Part shown: one piece after another, positions 25,570-35,616 of the stretch
Layout: each line of letters starts with the position of its first letter
Numbering within the stretch: position 1 is the stretch's first letter
Position numbers and translations under genes: made by a program
NCBI GenBank assembly: GCA_024279735.1
Contig: JAJRRF010000124.1
Coordinates: 1-40,529, forward strand
DNA length: 40,529 nucleotides
Source: Alphaproteobacteria bacterium
GTDB taxonomy: Bacteria > Pseudomonadota > Alphaproteobacteria > Rhizobiales > JAJRRF01
Direction of reading: 5' to 3'
Notes under the pieces: model-generated
What the model saw: the letters and a program-made list of their open reading frames with translations, nothing else
Told to the model about the DNA's origin: nothing
Database searches by the model: none

Positions 25570-27351
25570 ATGACAAAAATGACGAACACGACTTATCATA
25601 CCCTATTGATTACCGTTCTCTGTTTTGCAGCTTGCTTCGGTGCGCCAGCTTCTGCCCAGGAGATCGAACGCCAGGAACAGCAAAACCCGATAGACACTAA
25701 TATAAACAACAATGATCCTGCAACTGGGATATCTGATCTTGAAAGTAATCCAGACACTATCAGGCCGCAACAACAACCCACCCAGGCTCAACAAAATGCC
25801 GCACAAAACAACCAGGGTGATTTGCCCAATATAAGGCAACGCCCTGCCGAGGAAACAGACCCTTTTGCTTCACAGGACAACACTGGCGAAGCTGATTTTA
25901 ATGACGGGGAAACCAACAATAATCCAAACAGGACACCCCAAAGGGGACCAAGAATTCTGCGCAATGATGAAAGCTATGACCTGTTGCCTGATCCACAGGA
26001 CAGGGAAGATACACTTGCGCCTGTCATGAGGGACAGCGACCTTGAGGTACAGCAAGACCTGCCACCCCTTGCCCCCATCCGTAACAGACAGGGCAGAAAC
26101 CTTGATCCTTCGGGACAGCCCATCAGGATACCGCTTGAAAACGGGACTGTGAGCCGCCAGAGGGTGGATGGCAGGACACCACAACAGCGCACAGCGAATA
26201 CACGTGAAGAAATCATGCCCTATCAGGCACTTGGTATGCCTTTGGGTAGCTTTTACCTGTTTCCGTCCCTGACGATCCGTGAAAGCTATACTGACAATGT
26301 TTTCATTTCTGCCACCAGCAAGAAATCTGATGGCGCGCTCATTGTTGCCCCTGGATTTGTACTTGAATCAAACTGGGACAACCATGCCCTTGAATTTAGC
26401 CTGAACGGCGTGGCAACCTATCATCACAAATTCAGGTCACAGGACACCAAAAACCTTAATGCCCTCCTGAGGGGCAGGATAGATGTCACCAACCGAACTT
26501 TTATCCGTCTTGGCACAGGCTATCAGCTGAACCAGGAAACAGGATCGTCTCCTGATTTCCCGACCAATGCCGCTGGACCGTCAGATGTTGAGACCAAAAA
26601 TCTCTTTGGCGAACTCAATCACCGCTTCAACAGGCTTTCAGTCCAGTTCAGGGGAGAACATAGCCAGCTTGACTATGGGGATGCCACCTCTGTCAATGGG
26701 CAAGCCATCGACAATAACAACAGAGACCGCAACGAGGATGCAGCATTATCACGCCTGACCTATGAGTTTTCACCGCGCCTGAGCGTCTTTATGGACAATA
26801 ATTTCAGGTGGACCAATTATGATGCCGCCGAGAGTGCCACAAATATAAACAGGGACAATTTCCAGATGCTGAACGCAGCAGGGTTCAGGGCTGAAATAAC
26901 GCCCCTGGTCAATGGAGAATTGCGGGTTGGCAACGTGATGATTGACCCCAAAAGTGCCCGGCTTTCCAAAGAAAACGCTGTTGTGGTGGATGCCTCCCTT
27001 GTCTGGACACCAACAGAACTGACAACCCTGCGTGCAAGCCTGGCCACCACAATAGCAGAAACTACTGAAATTGGCGGCACTGCCCTGAAAGAAAATCTTT
27101 ACACCCTGGCTTTTGAACACCGTCTGCTGCAAAACCTTATCCTCAGCGGTGGGGTGAGCCTGAATGTACAAAACACCCTGGGAACTGACCGCGAAATCTT
27201 GACCTACCAGACAACATTTGGCACTGAATACCGCCTGAACAGGAATATTTACCTGACCTCCCTGCTCAGCTATACGCACTATAACAGCTCTACAGCCAAT
27301 TCAGATTATGAGATCAAGAGTGCCACAATCGGTGTGCGGTTGCAGCAATAG
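25570..27351 (+). CDS. Outer-membrane beta-barrel protein with long disordered N-terminal region
   Basis: A signal peptide ends at APASAQ (about residue 30). A Gln/Asn/Pro-rich low-complexity stretch of about 180 residues follows. About 390 residues of alternating strands come next, such as FYLFPSLTIRESYTDNVF, NHALEFSLNGVATYHHKF and FTRLGTGYQLN-like repeats. The product ends in SATIGVRLQQ. The TDNVF start of the barrel is typical of the BBP2-like or polysaccharide-export-associated outer-membrane family. The frame is open from 25540; I use the ATG at 25570 because it gives a shorter n-region, but no ribosome site supports either. The neighbour kdsD and the fold suggest a role in surface polysaccharide, an inference only. 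Confidence 0.75.
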   Translation: MTKMTNTTYHTLLITVLCFAACFGAPASAQEIERQEQQNPIDTNINNNDPATGISDLESNPDTIRPQQQPTQAQQNAAQNNQGDLPNIRQRPAEETDPFASQDNTGEADFNDGETNNNPNRTPQRGPRILRNDESYDLLPDPQDREDTLAPVMRDSDLEVQQDLPPLAPIRNRQGRNLDPSGQPIRIPLENGTVSRQRVDGRTPQQRTANTREEIMPYQALGMPLGSFYLFPSLTIRESYTDNVFISATSKKSDGALIVAPGFVLESNWDNHALEFSLNGVATYHHKFRSQDTKNLNALLRGRIDVTNRTFIRLGTGYQLNQETGSSPDFPTNAAGPSDVETKNLFGELNHRFNRLSVQFRGEHSQLDYGDATSVNGQAIDNNNRDRNEDAALSRLTYEFSPRLSVFMDNNFRWTNYDAAESATNINRDNFQMLNAAGFRAEITPLVNGELRVGNVMIDPKSARLSKENAVVVDASLVWTPTELTTLRASLATTIAETTEIGGTALKENLYTLAFEHRLLQNLILSGGVSLNVQNTLGTDREILTYQTTFGTEYRLNRNIYLTSLLSYTHYNSSTANSDYEIKSATIGVRLQQ

Positions 27352-27363
27352 CATGACACCCCA

Positions 27364-28239
27364 TTACCGCGTTGGCACAGGCTGTTCACCGCTATAGTCA
27401 TAAAACCCCCTGCCAGTCTTGCGACCCAGCCAGCCTGCCTCAACATATTTGACCAGTAATGGACAGGGGCGGTATTTGGTATCCGCCAGCCCTTCATGCA
27501 AGACCTGCATTGCCGCCAGACAAGTATCCAAACCAACAAAGTCAGCCAGTTCCAGCGGCCCCATAGGGTGATGGGCTCCATATTTCAGAGCTGCATCAAT
27601 ATCCTTGACCGTCCCCACCCCCTCATAAAGGGTATAGATCGCCTCATTCATCATTGGCAACAAGATCCTGTTGACCATAAAGGCCGGGAAATCTTCTGAT
27701 ATGGCAATTCTCTTACCAAGGGACGCAACAAATTTTTGCGATATATCAAAGGTCTCCCTGTCCGTCACAATACCCCTGATCAGTTCAACCAGCTCCATGA
27801 CCGGAACAGGGTTCATAAAATGCATCCCAACAAACTTTTCGGCTCTATCTGTCGAGGCCGCAAGGCGGGTTATGGATATAGAAGATGTATTGGAGGCAAT
27901 TAAGGTGTCAGGACGAAGCAATGGACAAAGCTGGGAGAAAATTTCTTTCTTGAGTTTTTCATCTTCACTGACAGCCTCTATCACCAGGTCAACATCCCTA
28001 AGGGCAGCAAAGTCTTTGCCATAAGACAGCCGTTGCAGGGCATCCATACGCTGCTGCTCTGTGATAAGCTGTTTGGCCTGTTGCCGAATCAGGTTTCTCT
28101 GGATGGTCTTGACTGCCTGGTCATACCGGTCACGGTCAACGTCTGTCAGGATCACATCATAACCGGACAGGGCAGCAACATGGGCAATACCGTTTCCCAT
28201 CTGCCCAGCCCCGACAATACCTACTTTTTTAATATCCAT
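27364..28239 (-). CDS. hbd: 3-hydroxybutyryl-CoA dehydrogenase
   Basis: It oxidises or reduces 3-hydroxyacyl-CoA with NAD(P)H in short-chain fatty acid or butanoate metabolism. The Rossmann motif [20 protein letters not shown] is at the N-terminus. [12 protein letters not shown] and the catalytic His in [13 protein letters not shown] follow, and the C-terminal dimer domain has [19 protein letters not shown]. The 291 residues are normal. It overlaps the 3' end of the etfA homologue by 11 bases, so translation is coupled. It is convergent with the beta-barrel gene, with 12 bases between the stops. Confidence 0.95.
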   Translation of the reverse strand: MDIKKVGIVGAGQMGNGIAHVAALSGYDVILTDVDRDRYDQAVKTIQRNLIRQQAKQLITEQQRMDALQRLSYGKDFAALRDVDLVIEAVSEDEKLKKEIFSQLCPLLRPDTLIASNTSSISITRLAASTDRAEKFVGMHFMNPVPVMELVELIRGIVTDRETFDISQKFVASLGKRIAISEDFPAFMVNRILLPMMNEAIYTLYEGVGTVKDIDAALKYGAHHPMGPLELADFVGLDTCLAAMQVLHEGLADTKYRPCPLLVKYVEAGWLGRKTGRGFYDYSGEQPVPTR

Positions 28240-29203
28240 GATGGTTATCCCAGTCCTTTAGCAAAGCTGTCAATTTTGGCACTATTTCACTGACATCACC
28301 AATAAGGCTATAATCAGACATCTTTATAATCGGGGCTTCACTGTCCATGTTCACCGCAATAATAATATCTGCGCCCTGGACTGCGCCAAGATGGTGCATT
28401 GAGCCAGAAACCCCCAGAGCCAAATACACCTTTGGCGAAACAGCCTTGCCGCTTTGCCCTATCAAGGCAGAGGCAGGCAAATATCCCGCATCTACTGTCA
28501 TCTTGCTCGCCCCCAAGGCAGCCCCAAGCACTTTTGCCAGCTCCTTTGCCAGCCCAAGACTTGCCGTGCTGTCAACACCTGCCCCACATCCAATAATAAT
28601 CTGCGCACCCGCAAAGTTGTCATCCCCTGAACCATTGCCATGAGAGGCTTTTATAGTCGCCAGCCCTGCCCTACCAGTCCTCGCAATCAGCTTTATCTTT
28701 GGGTTTTCAGCCCTCACGTCAGCCAAATCCCCTGCCCCATCAACCACGCCCACACCAGGAGCTATCGTGATGATTTTTGGAACAGCCTCTGAATAAACAG
28801 TTTTCAGGATGGTATTGTTATAAGCCTGATATTGCAGGGTATTTTTGTCAATTATTTTGGTAATGCCTAATAACGGCTCTCTCCCCAATGAAGCAGCACA
28901 CCGAGCCATGACCTGATCCATCAAATGCCCCTTGCCTGCAACAACAAGGTCATATTCCTTGGCCAAACCTTCAATAGCAGAAGACAAGTCTTCAGGTGAT
29001 ACCGCCCCAACCTCAGCGACTTCCCCAACCAGAACCGAACACAACCCATCAAGAACGCTTTGTGGCAACGAAAAAGACCAGTCACTTTCCAGAGTAATGA
29101 AAAGGTCAACAACCGAACTTTCCTGCCCCAACTGATAAAAAGACTGGACACTGGTCTGGTCAAGCTGACCATTATCTATCCTGCCAACCAATAAGACTTT
29201 CAT
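28229..29203 (-). CDS. etfA: Electron transfer flavoprotein alpha subunit, divergent
   Basis: ETF-alpha with EtfB carries electrons from acyl-CoA dehydrogenases. The C-terminal FAD domain is clear: [40 protein letters not shown] and [20 protein letters not shown] start at 29203 ([10 protein letters not shown]), 10 bases after the corC stop; the frame to 29254 would overlap corC. The length is 324. Two FAD-contact positions differ from the usual: K234 replaces the conserved Arg of GASR, and S251 replaces the Thr of GQTGK. H271 (HHL) is kept. No etfB is adjacent; the upstream gene is corC. It may be a specialised or relaxed paralogue. Confidence 0.85.
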   Translation of the reverse strand: MKVLLVGRIDNGQLDQTSVQSFYQLGQESSVVDLFITLESDWSFSLPQSVLDGLCSVLVGEVAEVGAVSPEDLSSAIEGLAKEYDLVVAGKGHLMDQVMARCAASLGREPLLGITKIIDKNTLQYQAYNNTILKTVYSEAVPKIITIAPGVGVVDGAGDLADVRAENPKIKLIARTGRAGLATIKASHGNGSGDDNFAGAQIIIGCGAGVDSTASLGLAKELAKVLGAALGASKMTVDAGYLPASALIGQSGKAVSPKVYLALGVSGSMHHLGAVQGADIIIAVNMDSEAPIIKMSDYSLIGDVSEIVPKLTALLKDWDNHHGY

Positions 29204-29213
29204 CACCCCATCA

Positions 29214-30191
29214 TCAACTTTCTTGCCGTGTCTTGGACAGACTGCCTGTAACACTGACCCTGAGTTTCTTTATTTTTCTCGAATCAGCCTCCAGCACCTC
29301 AAACTCAACCCCTTCAGGATGGGAGATAATTTCACCGCGAACAGGAACGCTTCCTGACAGAATAAAGACCAATCCGCCTAGAGTCTGTGGCTCTTCCTCA
29401 TTGTCTGGCAATGCCAGGGACAGGTCAAGAACCTGCTCCAGTTCCTCAACTGAAACGCGAGCAGAGGCAACCAGCCCATGATCATCCTGACGCTCAATCA
29501 GGTCTTTTTCTTCATCATCATGTTCATCCTCAATCTCGCCGACAATCTCCTCGACAAGATCCTCAATCGTGACCAGGCCATCAGTGCCGCCATACTCATC
29601 AACTACCAAAGCCATATGGTTTCGGGTTGCCTGCATCCTCAGCAAAAGGTCAACAGCGACAAGAGATGCGGGAATATAGGGCACCTCACGGGTAAGCCTG
29701 GCCTTTTCAATAGTGAGCAACAGGTCAACCTGTGAAAGGTTAAACCTGGCCTTGACCTTCCCACTGTCTTCCTTTTTGTCCTGCTTCCTGGCAGCCTGGG
29801 TCAGCCAGTTGAGAAAATCCTTGATATGGACAATACCGACAATATCATCAAGCGTCCCGCGATAGACCGGAATGCGGGAATGCCCCTCTTCCTCAAACAG
29901 AGACATCAGTTCTGTCAAAGGGCTGTCGACCTCAATCGCGATTATATCGGCGCGCGGAATCATCACATCCTCAATACGGGTACTGCCAAAACGCAACGTA
30001 TTACGAAGCATCAGGCGTTCCTGTTTGGAAAATTCCTGTGTCTCTTCATCAGTATTGGCCAACACCTGCAAAAGGTCTTTGCGTATGCTGCTTTTGTCAC
30101 TGGAAAAACCAAGCCTGGCCTTTATCCGTGACAACCCCCCAGCAGTATCCTTCTCGCCTGCCTGGCCTGAATCGTCAGATACATCACCCAT
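29214..30191 (-). CDS. corC: CorC/HlyC-family CBS-domain protein
   Basis: The 325 residues comprise an N-terminal linker and a tandem CBS pair. The first CBS domain has [20 protein letters not shown] with [20 protein letters not shown], and the second has [22 protein letters not shown]-terminal CorC_HlyC domain holds [16 protein letters not shown]. It lacks the DUF21 membrane domain, so it is the short cytosolic form found with ybeY. The family is tied to magnesium and cobalt transport, but function is uncertain. It follows ybeY by about 60 bases. In many alphaproteobacteria lnt comes next; here etfA does. Confidence 0.92.
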   Translation of the reverse strand: MGDVSDDSGQAGEKDTAGGLSRIKARLGFSSDKSSIRKDLLQVLANTDEETQEFSKQERLMLRNTLRFGSTRIEDVMIPRADIIAIEVDSPLTELMSLFEEEGHSRIPVYRGTLDDIVGIVHIKDFLNWLTQAARKQDKKEDSGKVKARFNLSQVDLLLTIEKARLTREVPYIPASLVAVDLLLRMQATRNHMALVVDEYGGTDGLVTIEDLVEEIVGEIEDEHDDEEKDLIERQDDHGLVASARVSVEELEQVLDLSLALPDNEEEPQTLGGLVFILSGSVPVRGEIISHPEGVEFEVLEADSRKIKKLRVSVTGSLSKTRQES

Positions 30192-30251
30192 GATAATTCT
30201 TTAACCTCATTTTTCTTTTAGCCCCTATACGCAAAACTGAGTGACCTAATT

Positions 30252-30791
30252 TTATGTTACAAAATTCTCCGCATAGGGATCGGAAATCCCCATCCCCAGA
30301 AGAATATCTCGTTCCAGATTTTCCATTTCCACGGCTTCCTTTTGCCTTATATGATCATATCCAAGCAAGTGCAGGACTCCGTGGATTGCCATATGAGACA
30401 GGTGGTCTGCCAAAGGAAGGCCTGCAACCTCGGCTTCCTTGCTGATGGTTTCAAACGCCAGGATAACATCTCCCAGCTCACTGTTTTCCTCAGCCAACAC
30501 TCCTGATATAGTAGGAGTGTCAGTATTTGGAAAGGACAGCACATTGGTTGGCCTGTCCCTGTTCCGGTAATCCCTGTTCAGCGACTGGACAAAATCATCA
30601 TCTGCCAAAACAAACCCTGCCTCATATATCACAGGCCTCCCTTTCAGGCCGCTTTGATAGTCAAGTTTGTCCAGAACCCTTGAACCAAGCAGTTCCCATA
30701 CCATGTCCACTGCCTTTTGAACCACCGCAGGTGCTTCCTGACAGCCCTTCCAAAGCGGTGAATTATGATGGATATTGAGAAGAATTGGCAT
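30252..30791 (-). CDS. ybeY: Endoribonuclease YbeY (rRNA maturation factor)
   Basis: YbeY is a zinc-dependent RNase for 16S rRNA 3'-end maturation and ribosome quality control. The metal motif H-x3-H-x5-H is seen in HGVLHLLGYDH, with RDRPTNVLSFP upstream. The 179 residues are normal. It starts 6 bases after the phoH stop, the usual phoH-ybeY-corC arrangement. Confidence 0.96.
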   Translation of the reverse strand: MPILLNIHHNSPLWKGCQEAPAVVQKAVDMVWELLGSRVLDKLDYQSGLKGRPVIYEAGFVLADDDFVQSLNRDYRNRDRPTNVLSFPNTDTPTISGVLAEENSELGDVILAFETISKEAEVAGLPLADHLSHMAIHGVLHLLGYDHIRQKEAVEMENLERDILLGMGISDPYAENFVT

Positions 30792-30797
30792 GAAAAA

Positions 30798-31829
30798 TTA
30801 CTTCTTCTTTTCATAGGCAGTAATAATTTTGGCAACCAGGGGATGACGCACCACATCCTTTTCATTAAATTTGGTATAACCAATATCTTCAATGTCCTTC
30901 AGTAGGGAAACTGCCTCAATCAGGCCAGACACTTCACCCCTGGGCAAGTCAACCTGGGAAGGGTCACCTGTGATAATCATCTGGCCATTTTCACCAAGGC
31001 GGGTCAAAAACATTTTCATCTGCATGGATGTGGTATTTTGTGCCTCATCCAGAATGATGACGGCATCAGAAAGGGTTCTGCCACGCATAAAGGCCAATGG
31101 CGCAATCTCAATCACCTCCGTCTCAAGATCCTTTTCAACCTTCTCTGGCGGCAACACATCATACAGCGCATCGTAGAGAGGCCGCAAATAGGGATCGACT
31201 TTCTCTTTCATGTCACCAGGCAAAAATCCGAGCCTTTCACCAGCCTCCACAGCGGGACGGGTCAGGATGATACGCTTGATCTCGCCGCGTTCCAAACGGC
31301 CAGCCGCATGGGCAACAGCCAGATATGTCTTGCCGGTGCCAGCCGCGCCTGTGGCAAAGATCAGTTCCTTATTCATCATGTCCAGGATATAGCGGCTCTG
31401 GTTTGGCGAACGTGCCGTGATATGCTTTTTGCGGGTACGCAATTGCGCGCCCCTGGCCTGGCTGTCCACTTTCTTGCCATCATGACCGCCACCCGATAAG
31501 TCTCCCTTACCAGAGGTCAGATGGTTATCTGAATTAAAATTTGACATCGCATGTCTCACAGCTCCCTGAACATCACCAACAGCAATTACTTCACTTCTTT
31601 CAAGACGGCGGTACAGGTGTTCCAAGACATCCCGTGCCATATCAACCGTTTCGCCAGTCCCGTTCAGCGTCAGGACATTACCCTGCGGAATAATCTGGAT
31701 TCCCAAACGATCCTCAATGATAGACAGATGACCATGGAACGACCCAAACAACTCAGCAAGCAGCCTGTTGTTGTCAAACTCAATGGTCAAGGAACCTTCC
31801 TTGTTATCTGCCGTTGTGGTTGTTGCCAT
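30798..31829 (-). CDS. phoH: PhoH-like ATPase (PhoL/YbeZ)
   Basis: This RNA-associated ATPase works with YbeY. An N-terminal KH-like region (about residues 15-80) precedes the ATPase domain. Walker A is FATGAAGTGKTYLAVAHAAG and Walker B is VIILDEAQNTTSMQMKMFLTR, followed by ITGDPSQVDLP. The 343 residues and the location before ybeY are typical. GGAAG lies about 9 bases before the ATG. It is about 100 bases downstream of miaB. Confidence 0.96.
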   Translation of the reverse strand: MATTTTADNKEGSLTIEFDNNRLLAELFGSFHGHLSIIEDRLGIQIIPQGNVLTLNGTGETVDMARDVLEHLYRRLERSEVIAVGDVQGAVRHAMSNFNSDNHLTSGKGDLSGGGHDGKKVDSQARGAQLRTRKKHITARSPNQSRYILDMMNKELIFATGAAGTGKTYLAVAHAAGRLERGEIKRIILTRPAVEAGERLGFLPGDMKEKVDPYLRPLYDALYDVLPPEKVEKDLETEVIEIAPLAFMRGRTLSDAVIILDEAQNTTSMQMKMFLTRLGENGQMIITGDPSQVDLPRGEVSGLIEAVSLLKDIEDIGYTKFNEKDVVRHPLVAKIITAYEKKK

Positions 31830-31928
31830 GCAAACTGTCTTCCTGTTTCAAATTTTACTCCTGATTACCCAGTCCTGATTTTGTCAGCCTAACTCATGTC
31901 GCCCTGACACATATAGCAAAGCTTACTA

Positions 31929-33278
31929 TTATGTCTGGGGCATGACAAGATCACCCTCAAGGCTGTTTGGCCCTCCTGAGGTCACCAGGACATCGTGGAC
32001 ACTGCCAATCAAACGCGGACTGCCCTTGACATGCACAGACTGCAAATATGGTGTTTTTCCCAAGATTTGCTGATCCTTATAGCCTGTCCTGTCAAATAAC
32101 ACAGGTAAAACCTTACCTTCAGAGTTTTTATTAAAGTTGGCCTGCTGCTGGTTGAGCAGGGCTTGCAAGGTCTGCAACCGTTCTGACTTAATATTTTCCG
32201 GTATTTGTTGCGCAATGTCGGCTGCCGGAGTGCCTGGCCTTATGCTGTACTTGAACGAATAGGCCGTGGAAAATGTCACCTTGCGCACCATCTCAAGGGT
32301 ATCTTCAAAATCCTGGTCGGTTTCACCAGGAAAGCCAACAATAATATCTGTTGAAAGGGCAATGCTGGGACAGGTTTTCCTCACTTTTGCAATAATGTCC
32401 CTGTAAAATTCCCCAGTATGCTTTCGGTTCATTGCCTTTAGAATTTTATCCGAACCGGACTGGAATGGCAGGTGCAGATAGGGCATTATTTTGGGCTGCC
32501 CTGCAAACAGGCCGATTAATTCATCTGTCATTTCACGCGGATGGCTTGTAGTATAACGCAGCCGCTCCAGCCCATCAATCTGCGCCATCTGTTCCAGCAG
32601 CCTTGCCAGTGACCAGTCCCGTCCGTCCAGACCTTCCCCATGATAGGCATTGACATTCTGCCCAAGCAGGTTGATTTCCCGCACGCCGCGTGACACCAGG
32701 TTTTCAGCCTCTGTGAGCAGTTGCGCTACAGAACGAGAATATTCCCCGCCCCTGGTATAGGGAACAACGCAGAAAGTACAGAACTTGTCGCACCCTTCCT
32801 GTACTGTCAGGAAAGCAGAGGCACTCAGTTTTTTCTCACCACTGGAGAAAATATCAAACTTGTCCTCTTCAGGGAAATCTGTATCGACAACTTTTTTGCC
32901 TGCAACCCGTTGTTTCATGAATTCTGGCAAACGGTGCAGGCTCTGGGGGCCAACAACCATATCTACAATCGGCGCGCGCCTGATAATTTCCTGCCCTTCG
33001 GCCTGGGCAACACATCCAGCAACCACCACAGTGGTCTCCAAGCCTTTTTCAGACCGCTTCTGCTTGAGCAGGCGAATCCGTCCCAGTTCAGAGTAAATTT
33101 TCTCGGCAGCCTTTTCACGGATATGGCAGGTATTCAGGATGATAATGTCGGCATCATCCATCTGGCCTGTCTCATTATATCCCTCATGTCCCAGACTGTC
33201 AGACATCCGCGTACTGTCATAGACATTCATCTGGCAGCCATAACTCTTGATGAATATATTTTCTTTATCAGTTTTCAT
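31929..33278 (-). CDS. miaB: tRNA-2-methylthio-N6-dimethylallyladenosine synthase MiaB
   Basis: MiaB is a radical-SAM enzyme that adds a methylthio group at A37 of tRNA. The N-terminal cluster cysteines are in YGCQMN, LNTCHIRE and VAGCVAQAEG. The radical-SAM motif is CDKFCTFCVVPYTRG, and a TRAM domain follows from about residue 370. I use the ATG at 33278 (449 residues). A TTG at 33296 and a GTG at 33293 are alternatives with AGG at a reasonable distance, so the first six residues are uncertain. It uses two Fe-S clusters, a client of the SUF system in this window. Confidence 0.97.
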   Translation of the reverse strand: MKTDKENIFIKSYGCQMNVYDSTRMSDSLGHEGYNETGQMDDADIIILNTCHIREKAAEKIYSELGRIRLLKQKRSEKGLETTVVVAGCVAQAEGQEIIRRAPIVDMVVGPQSLHRLPEFMKQRVAGKKVVDTDFPEEDKFDIFSSGEKKLSASAFLTVQEGCDKFCTFCVVPYTRGGEYSRSVAQLLTEAENLVSRGVREINLLGQNVNAYHGEGLDGRDWSLARLLEQMAQIDGLERLRYTTSHPREMTDELIGLFAGQPKIMPYLHLPFQSGSDKILKAMNRKHTGEFYRDIIAKVRKTCPSIALSTDIIVGFPGETDQDFEDTLEMVRKVTFSTAYSFKYSIRPGTPAADIAQQIPENIKSERLQTLQALLNQQQANFNKNSEGKVLPVLFDRTGYKDQQILGKTPYLQSVHVKGSPRLIGSVHDVLVTSGGPNSLEGDLVMPQT

Positions 33279-33367
33279 CACTTCACTTTTCACCAAACCA
33301 AACCTAAAATCCTGTCAGCCCCTTATATCATACCTAGCGTAACTGTCTAATGCCAAATGGTGCAGCA

Positions 33368-34204
33368 CTATTCTGGGCTGTTAAATTCATTGACCAACAA
33401 GTCCGAAACTGTCTTTTTTATCTCAGCTTCTGTATGACGACATAAATCTTTCCTGTCACGGAACTGATCCAGCAATGCTGGCTCCCCTATCTTTATAAAA
33501 ACATCCACCGTCCCAGACTTCAGCAGTGACCACATATGCGGCAGCAGGGCTGCGTCACCGACCCAGGCCACCTTGTACCTGCGCTGCCGCCCAAGTGGCA
33601 AGCCTCCCAGCCTGGTATAGGCGACAGAGACAGTCTGCACTTTCACATCATGCTCATTAAAACTGATATTTTCTGCCTCAAGCTGTTTCAGTTGCTTTGG
33701 GGTTGGCTTCACAGCGGCAAACAGGGCAGACTTAAAAGGCAGGACGCTATTGCCATCACTGCTGGTTCCTTCCGGAAAGAACACCACATTACCGCCCCCT
33801 GCCAAACGCTGTAAAATCGCATTGGAGACTGAGTGGGTTTCTGAACGGCGCGCCCTGTTGACAAAAATTGTTTTTTGCAGCCTGGCCAGCAGGTTAAAGA
33901 AAGGCCAGCTGTCTATCTCATGCTTGGCCACAAACGAGACCGGGGCAAGCTGGCTCAAAACAGTAATGTCCAGCCAGCTGGCATGGTTGGCAACGATCAG
34001 GACAGGGTGGGAGTTATCTTGAATTTCCCCCCGGACATGAAGCCTAAGACCAAGCAACTTTCCTATTTTCCTGTGATACCAGAGCGGCAAGGTCTTTGAC
34101 CACGGCATCTTAAACAGCAAAAAAACAGCCTGCACAAGCATCGTTGGCAGGGTCAAAAGGATATAGGCACATAATATATAACAGGCACGGGCAGTCTGCA
34201 TCAT
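33368..34204 (-). CDS. plsC: Lysophospholipid acyltransferase (PlsC family)
   Basis: It acylates lysophosphatidate or a related lipid at the membrane. The HX4D motif is in VANHASWLDITVLS, and VFFPEGTSSDGN holds the second conserved block. A hydrophobic N-terminal segment (about residues 5-30) is a membrane anchor. The frame opens at a TTG (34213), but ATGs at 34204 and 34201 are more likely; none has a clear ribosome site. The 278-residue form is a little longer than E. coli PlsC. An ornithine-lipid acyltransferase (OlsA-like) is the main alternative. It sits between fur and miaB. Confidence 0.9.
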   Translation of the reverse strand: MMQTARACYILCAYILLTLPTMLVQAVFLLFKMPWSKTLPLWYHRKIGKLLGLRLHVRGEIQDNSHPVLIVANHASWLDITVLSQLAPVSFVAKHEIDSWPFFNLLARLQKTIFVNRARRSETHSVSNAILQRLAGGGNVVFFPEGTSSDGNSVLPFKSALFAAVKPTPKQLKQLEAENISFNEHDVKVQTVSVAYTRLGGLPLGRQRRYKVAWVGDAALLPHMWSLLKSGTVDVFIKIGEPALLDQFRDRKDLCRHTEAEIKKTVSDLLVNEFNSPE

Positions 34205-34238
34205 CGTTTGCAAAACAACTTTCCCAAAATTTAGGAGT

Positions 34239-34679
34239 TTAGTTTTTACCCTTTTTCTTTATCGGCACGCCATAAAGTTCCATCTTATGGCCTGTCAACT
34301 TATAGCCCAGGGATTCGGCTATCGTGACCTGGAGTTTTTCCAGCTCCTCATTATAGAACTCTATCACTTCTCCAGAAGCAGTATTTATCAGGTGGTCATG
34401 ATGCTTGCGTCCTACCTGCTCGTAGCGGGCGCGGCCATCGCCAAAATCATGGCGTTCCAAAATACCCTCTTCCTCAAACAGCCTGACAGTCCGGTACACC
34501 GTAGACAAGGAGATATGCTGGTCAACCGCACTCGCCCTGCTATAGACCTCCTCAACATCAGGATGGTCATCAGCATCAGACAACACCCTGGCAATCACAC
34601 GGCGTTGTCCTGTCATCCGCAAACGTTTTGCCTTGCATAATGCCTCTACATCTGGAGCGTCATCTTCTAAACTGGCCAT
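34239..34679 (-). CDS. fur: Ferric uptake regulator family protein Fur/Mur
   Basis: It is a metal-dependent repressor. The winged helix is at about residues 15-85 (LRMTGQRRVIARVL, HISLSTVYRTVRLFEEEG). The metal-binding HHDH lies at 93-96, followed by LINTASGEVIEFYNEELEKLQ. The CxxC zinc pair present after HHDH in enterobacterial Fur is missing; the only cysteine is C15. This is common in alphaproteobacterial Fur/Mur, which often respond to manganese. It has no Irr-type haem motif that I can see. AGGA lies 10 bases before the ATG. Confidence 0.92.
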   Translation of the reverse strand: MASLEDDAPDVEALCKAKRLRMTGQRRVIARVLSDADDHPDVEEVYSRASAVDQHISLSTVYRTVRLFEEEGILERHDFGDGRARYEQVGRKHHDHLINTASGEVIEFYNEELEKLQVTIAESLGYKLTGHKMELYGVPIKKKGKN

Positions 34680-34817
34680 AAGGCAATTTTCCTATACGTG
34701 TTTTTACGAATAACTCGGACAATATCATTAAGCATGAACAGCCAGGCCAAATCAATATTGCTAAAGGAATAATCCAGTAAAATGAAAGATTTACACATAA
34801 CCCTATGTCTGCAATTA

Positions 34818-35324
34818 CTAAAACTGGTCAACCAGATAAGATACTGGCTCAAACTGGAATTTTGCAGTCTGTATATCAAGAGACATCCGCAAGGCATCTT
34901 CGCGCTGGCCGCCCTGCCTTGCCCCATAATATTTGGGCCGGACACCAACCCTCTCAAACCCAACCTTTTGATAAAGCCGTATTGCCCTCAAATTTTCAGT
35001 ACTGACCTCAAGGTGAACCTTTTTGATACCCTGCCCTGATAAACAGCGCAGCGTTGCATGGCAAAGCCCGTAGCCAACCCCCCTGTTTTGTAGCTCAGGG
35101 GTAACGGCCAGCGTCAATATATCAGCCTCGCCAGCAACAAACCGGGTCATGACAAAACCCAGAATATCTGGTCCAGGAGGCTGGAGTGCCAAAAAAGACA
35201 ACACTGTCTTGTCCTCAACAAAGCCCCTTATGGCCGCCTGATCCCAGGGCAACGGAAATCCTGTTGCATGAATTTTTGCCAATTCACTGGCCTGCCTGCC
35301 ATTTGCCTTGCTTATCCTAAACAT
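34818..35324 (-). CDS. rimI: Ribosomal protein S18 alanine N-acetyltransferase RimI (GNAT)
   Basis: It transfers acetyl from acetyl-CoA to the N-terminus of a ribosomal protein, or acts on another small target. The acetyl-CoA loop is LAVTPELQNRGVGYGLCHAT, and LEVSTENLRAIRLYQKVGFE is the typical RimI motif. The 168 residues exceed the usual 150 because of a C-terminal extension (AKFQFEPVSYLVDQF). tsaB lies upstream, as expected, but 292 bases away rather than overlapping. GNAT specificity is not certain from sequence. Confidence 0.85.
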   Translation of the reverse strand: MFRISKANGRQASELAKIHATGFPLPWDQAAIRGFVEDKTVLSFLALQPPGPDILGFVMTRFVAGEADILTLAVTPELQNRGVGYGLCHATLRCLSGQGIKKVHLEVSTENLRAIRLYQKVGFERVGVRPKYYGARQGGQREDALRMSLDIQTAKFQFEPVSYLVDQF

Positions 35325-35616
35325 CCGTACACTTTATTTTTTCTAGGTTATACTCCCCCAACATCAAAACCCCGATTTTCAGTTGGCTCTTTTGCACTCT
35401 GGAGTCGTTCCGCTCTTCTCCCAATGCTAAGGCATTGCAGCGAAGAACGCGCCTATCCAGATCACAAAATTTCTCACCTGAAAAAACCAGGTTTCCACGT
35501 CGTGTGAGTATACAAAGAGCCTGCCCCTGTTATCATACCCAATATTCTTTTCCCTATAACTACCGCTTTTGGCCATGCGTTACAAGCCATCAAGTCATTC
35601 AAGACACCTTCGCGCG
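35325..35616. other. Long gap between tsaB and rimI with a hairpin
   Basis: Here the two genes are 292 bases apart, although they are usually adjacent or overlapping. I see no gene. A 6-bp hairpin (CAATGC 35422-35427, loop TAAG, GCATTG 35432-35437) is flanked by a further partial pairing of TCTTC with GAAGA. The gap could hold an inserted element or a decayed ORF; no long terminal repeats were seen. Confidence 0.4.
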
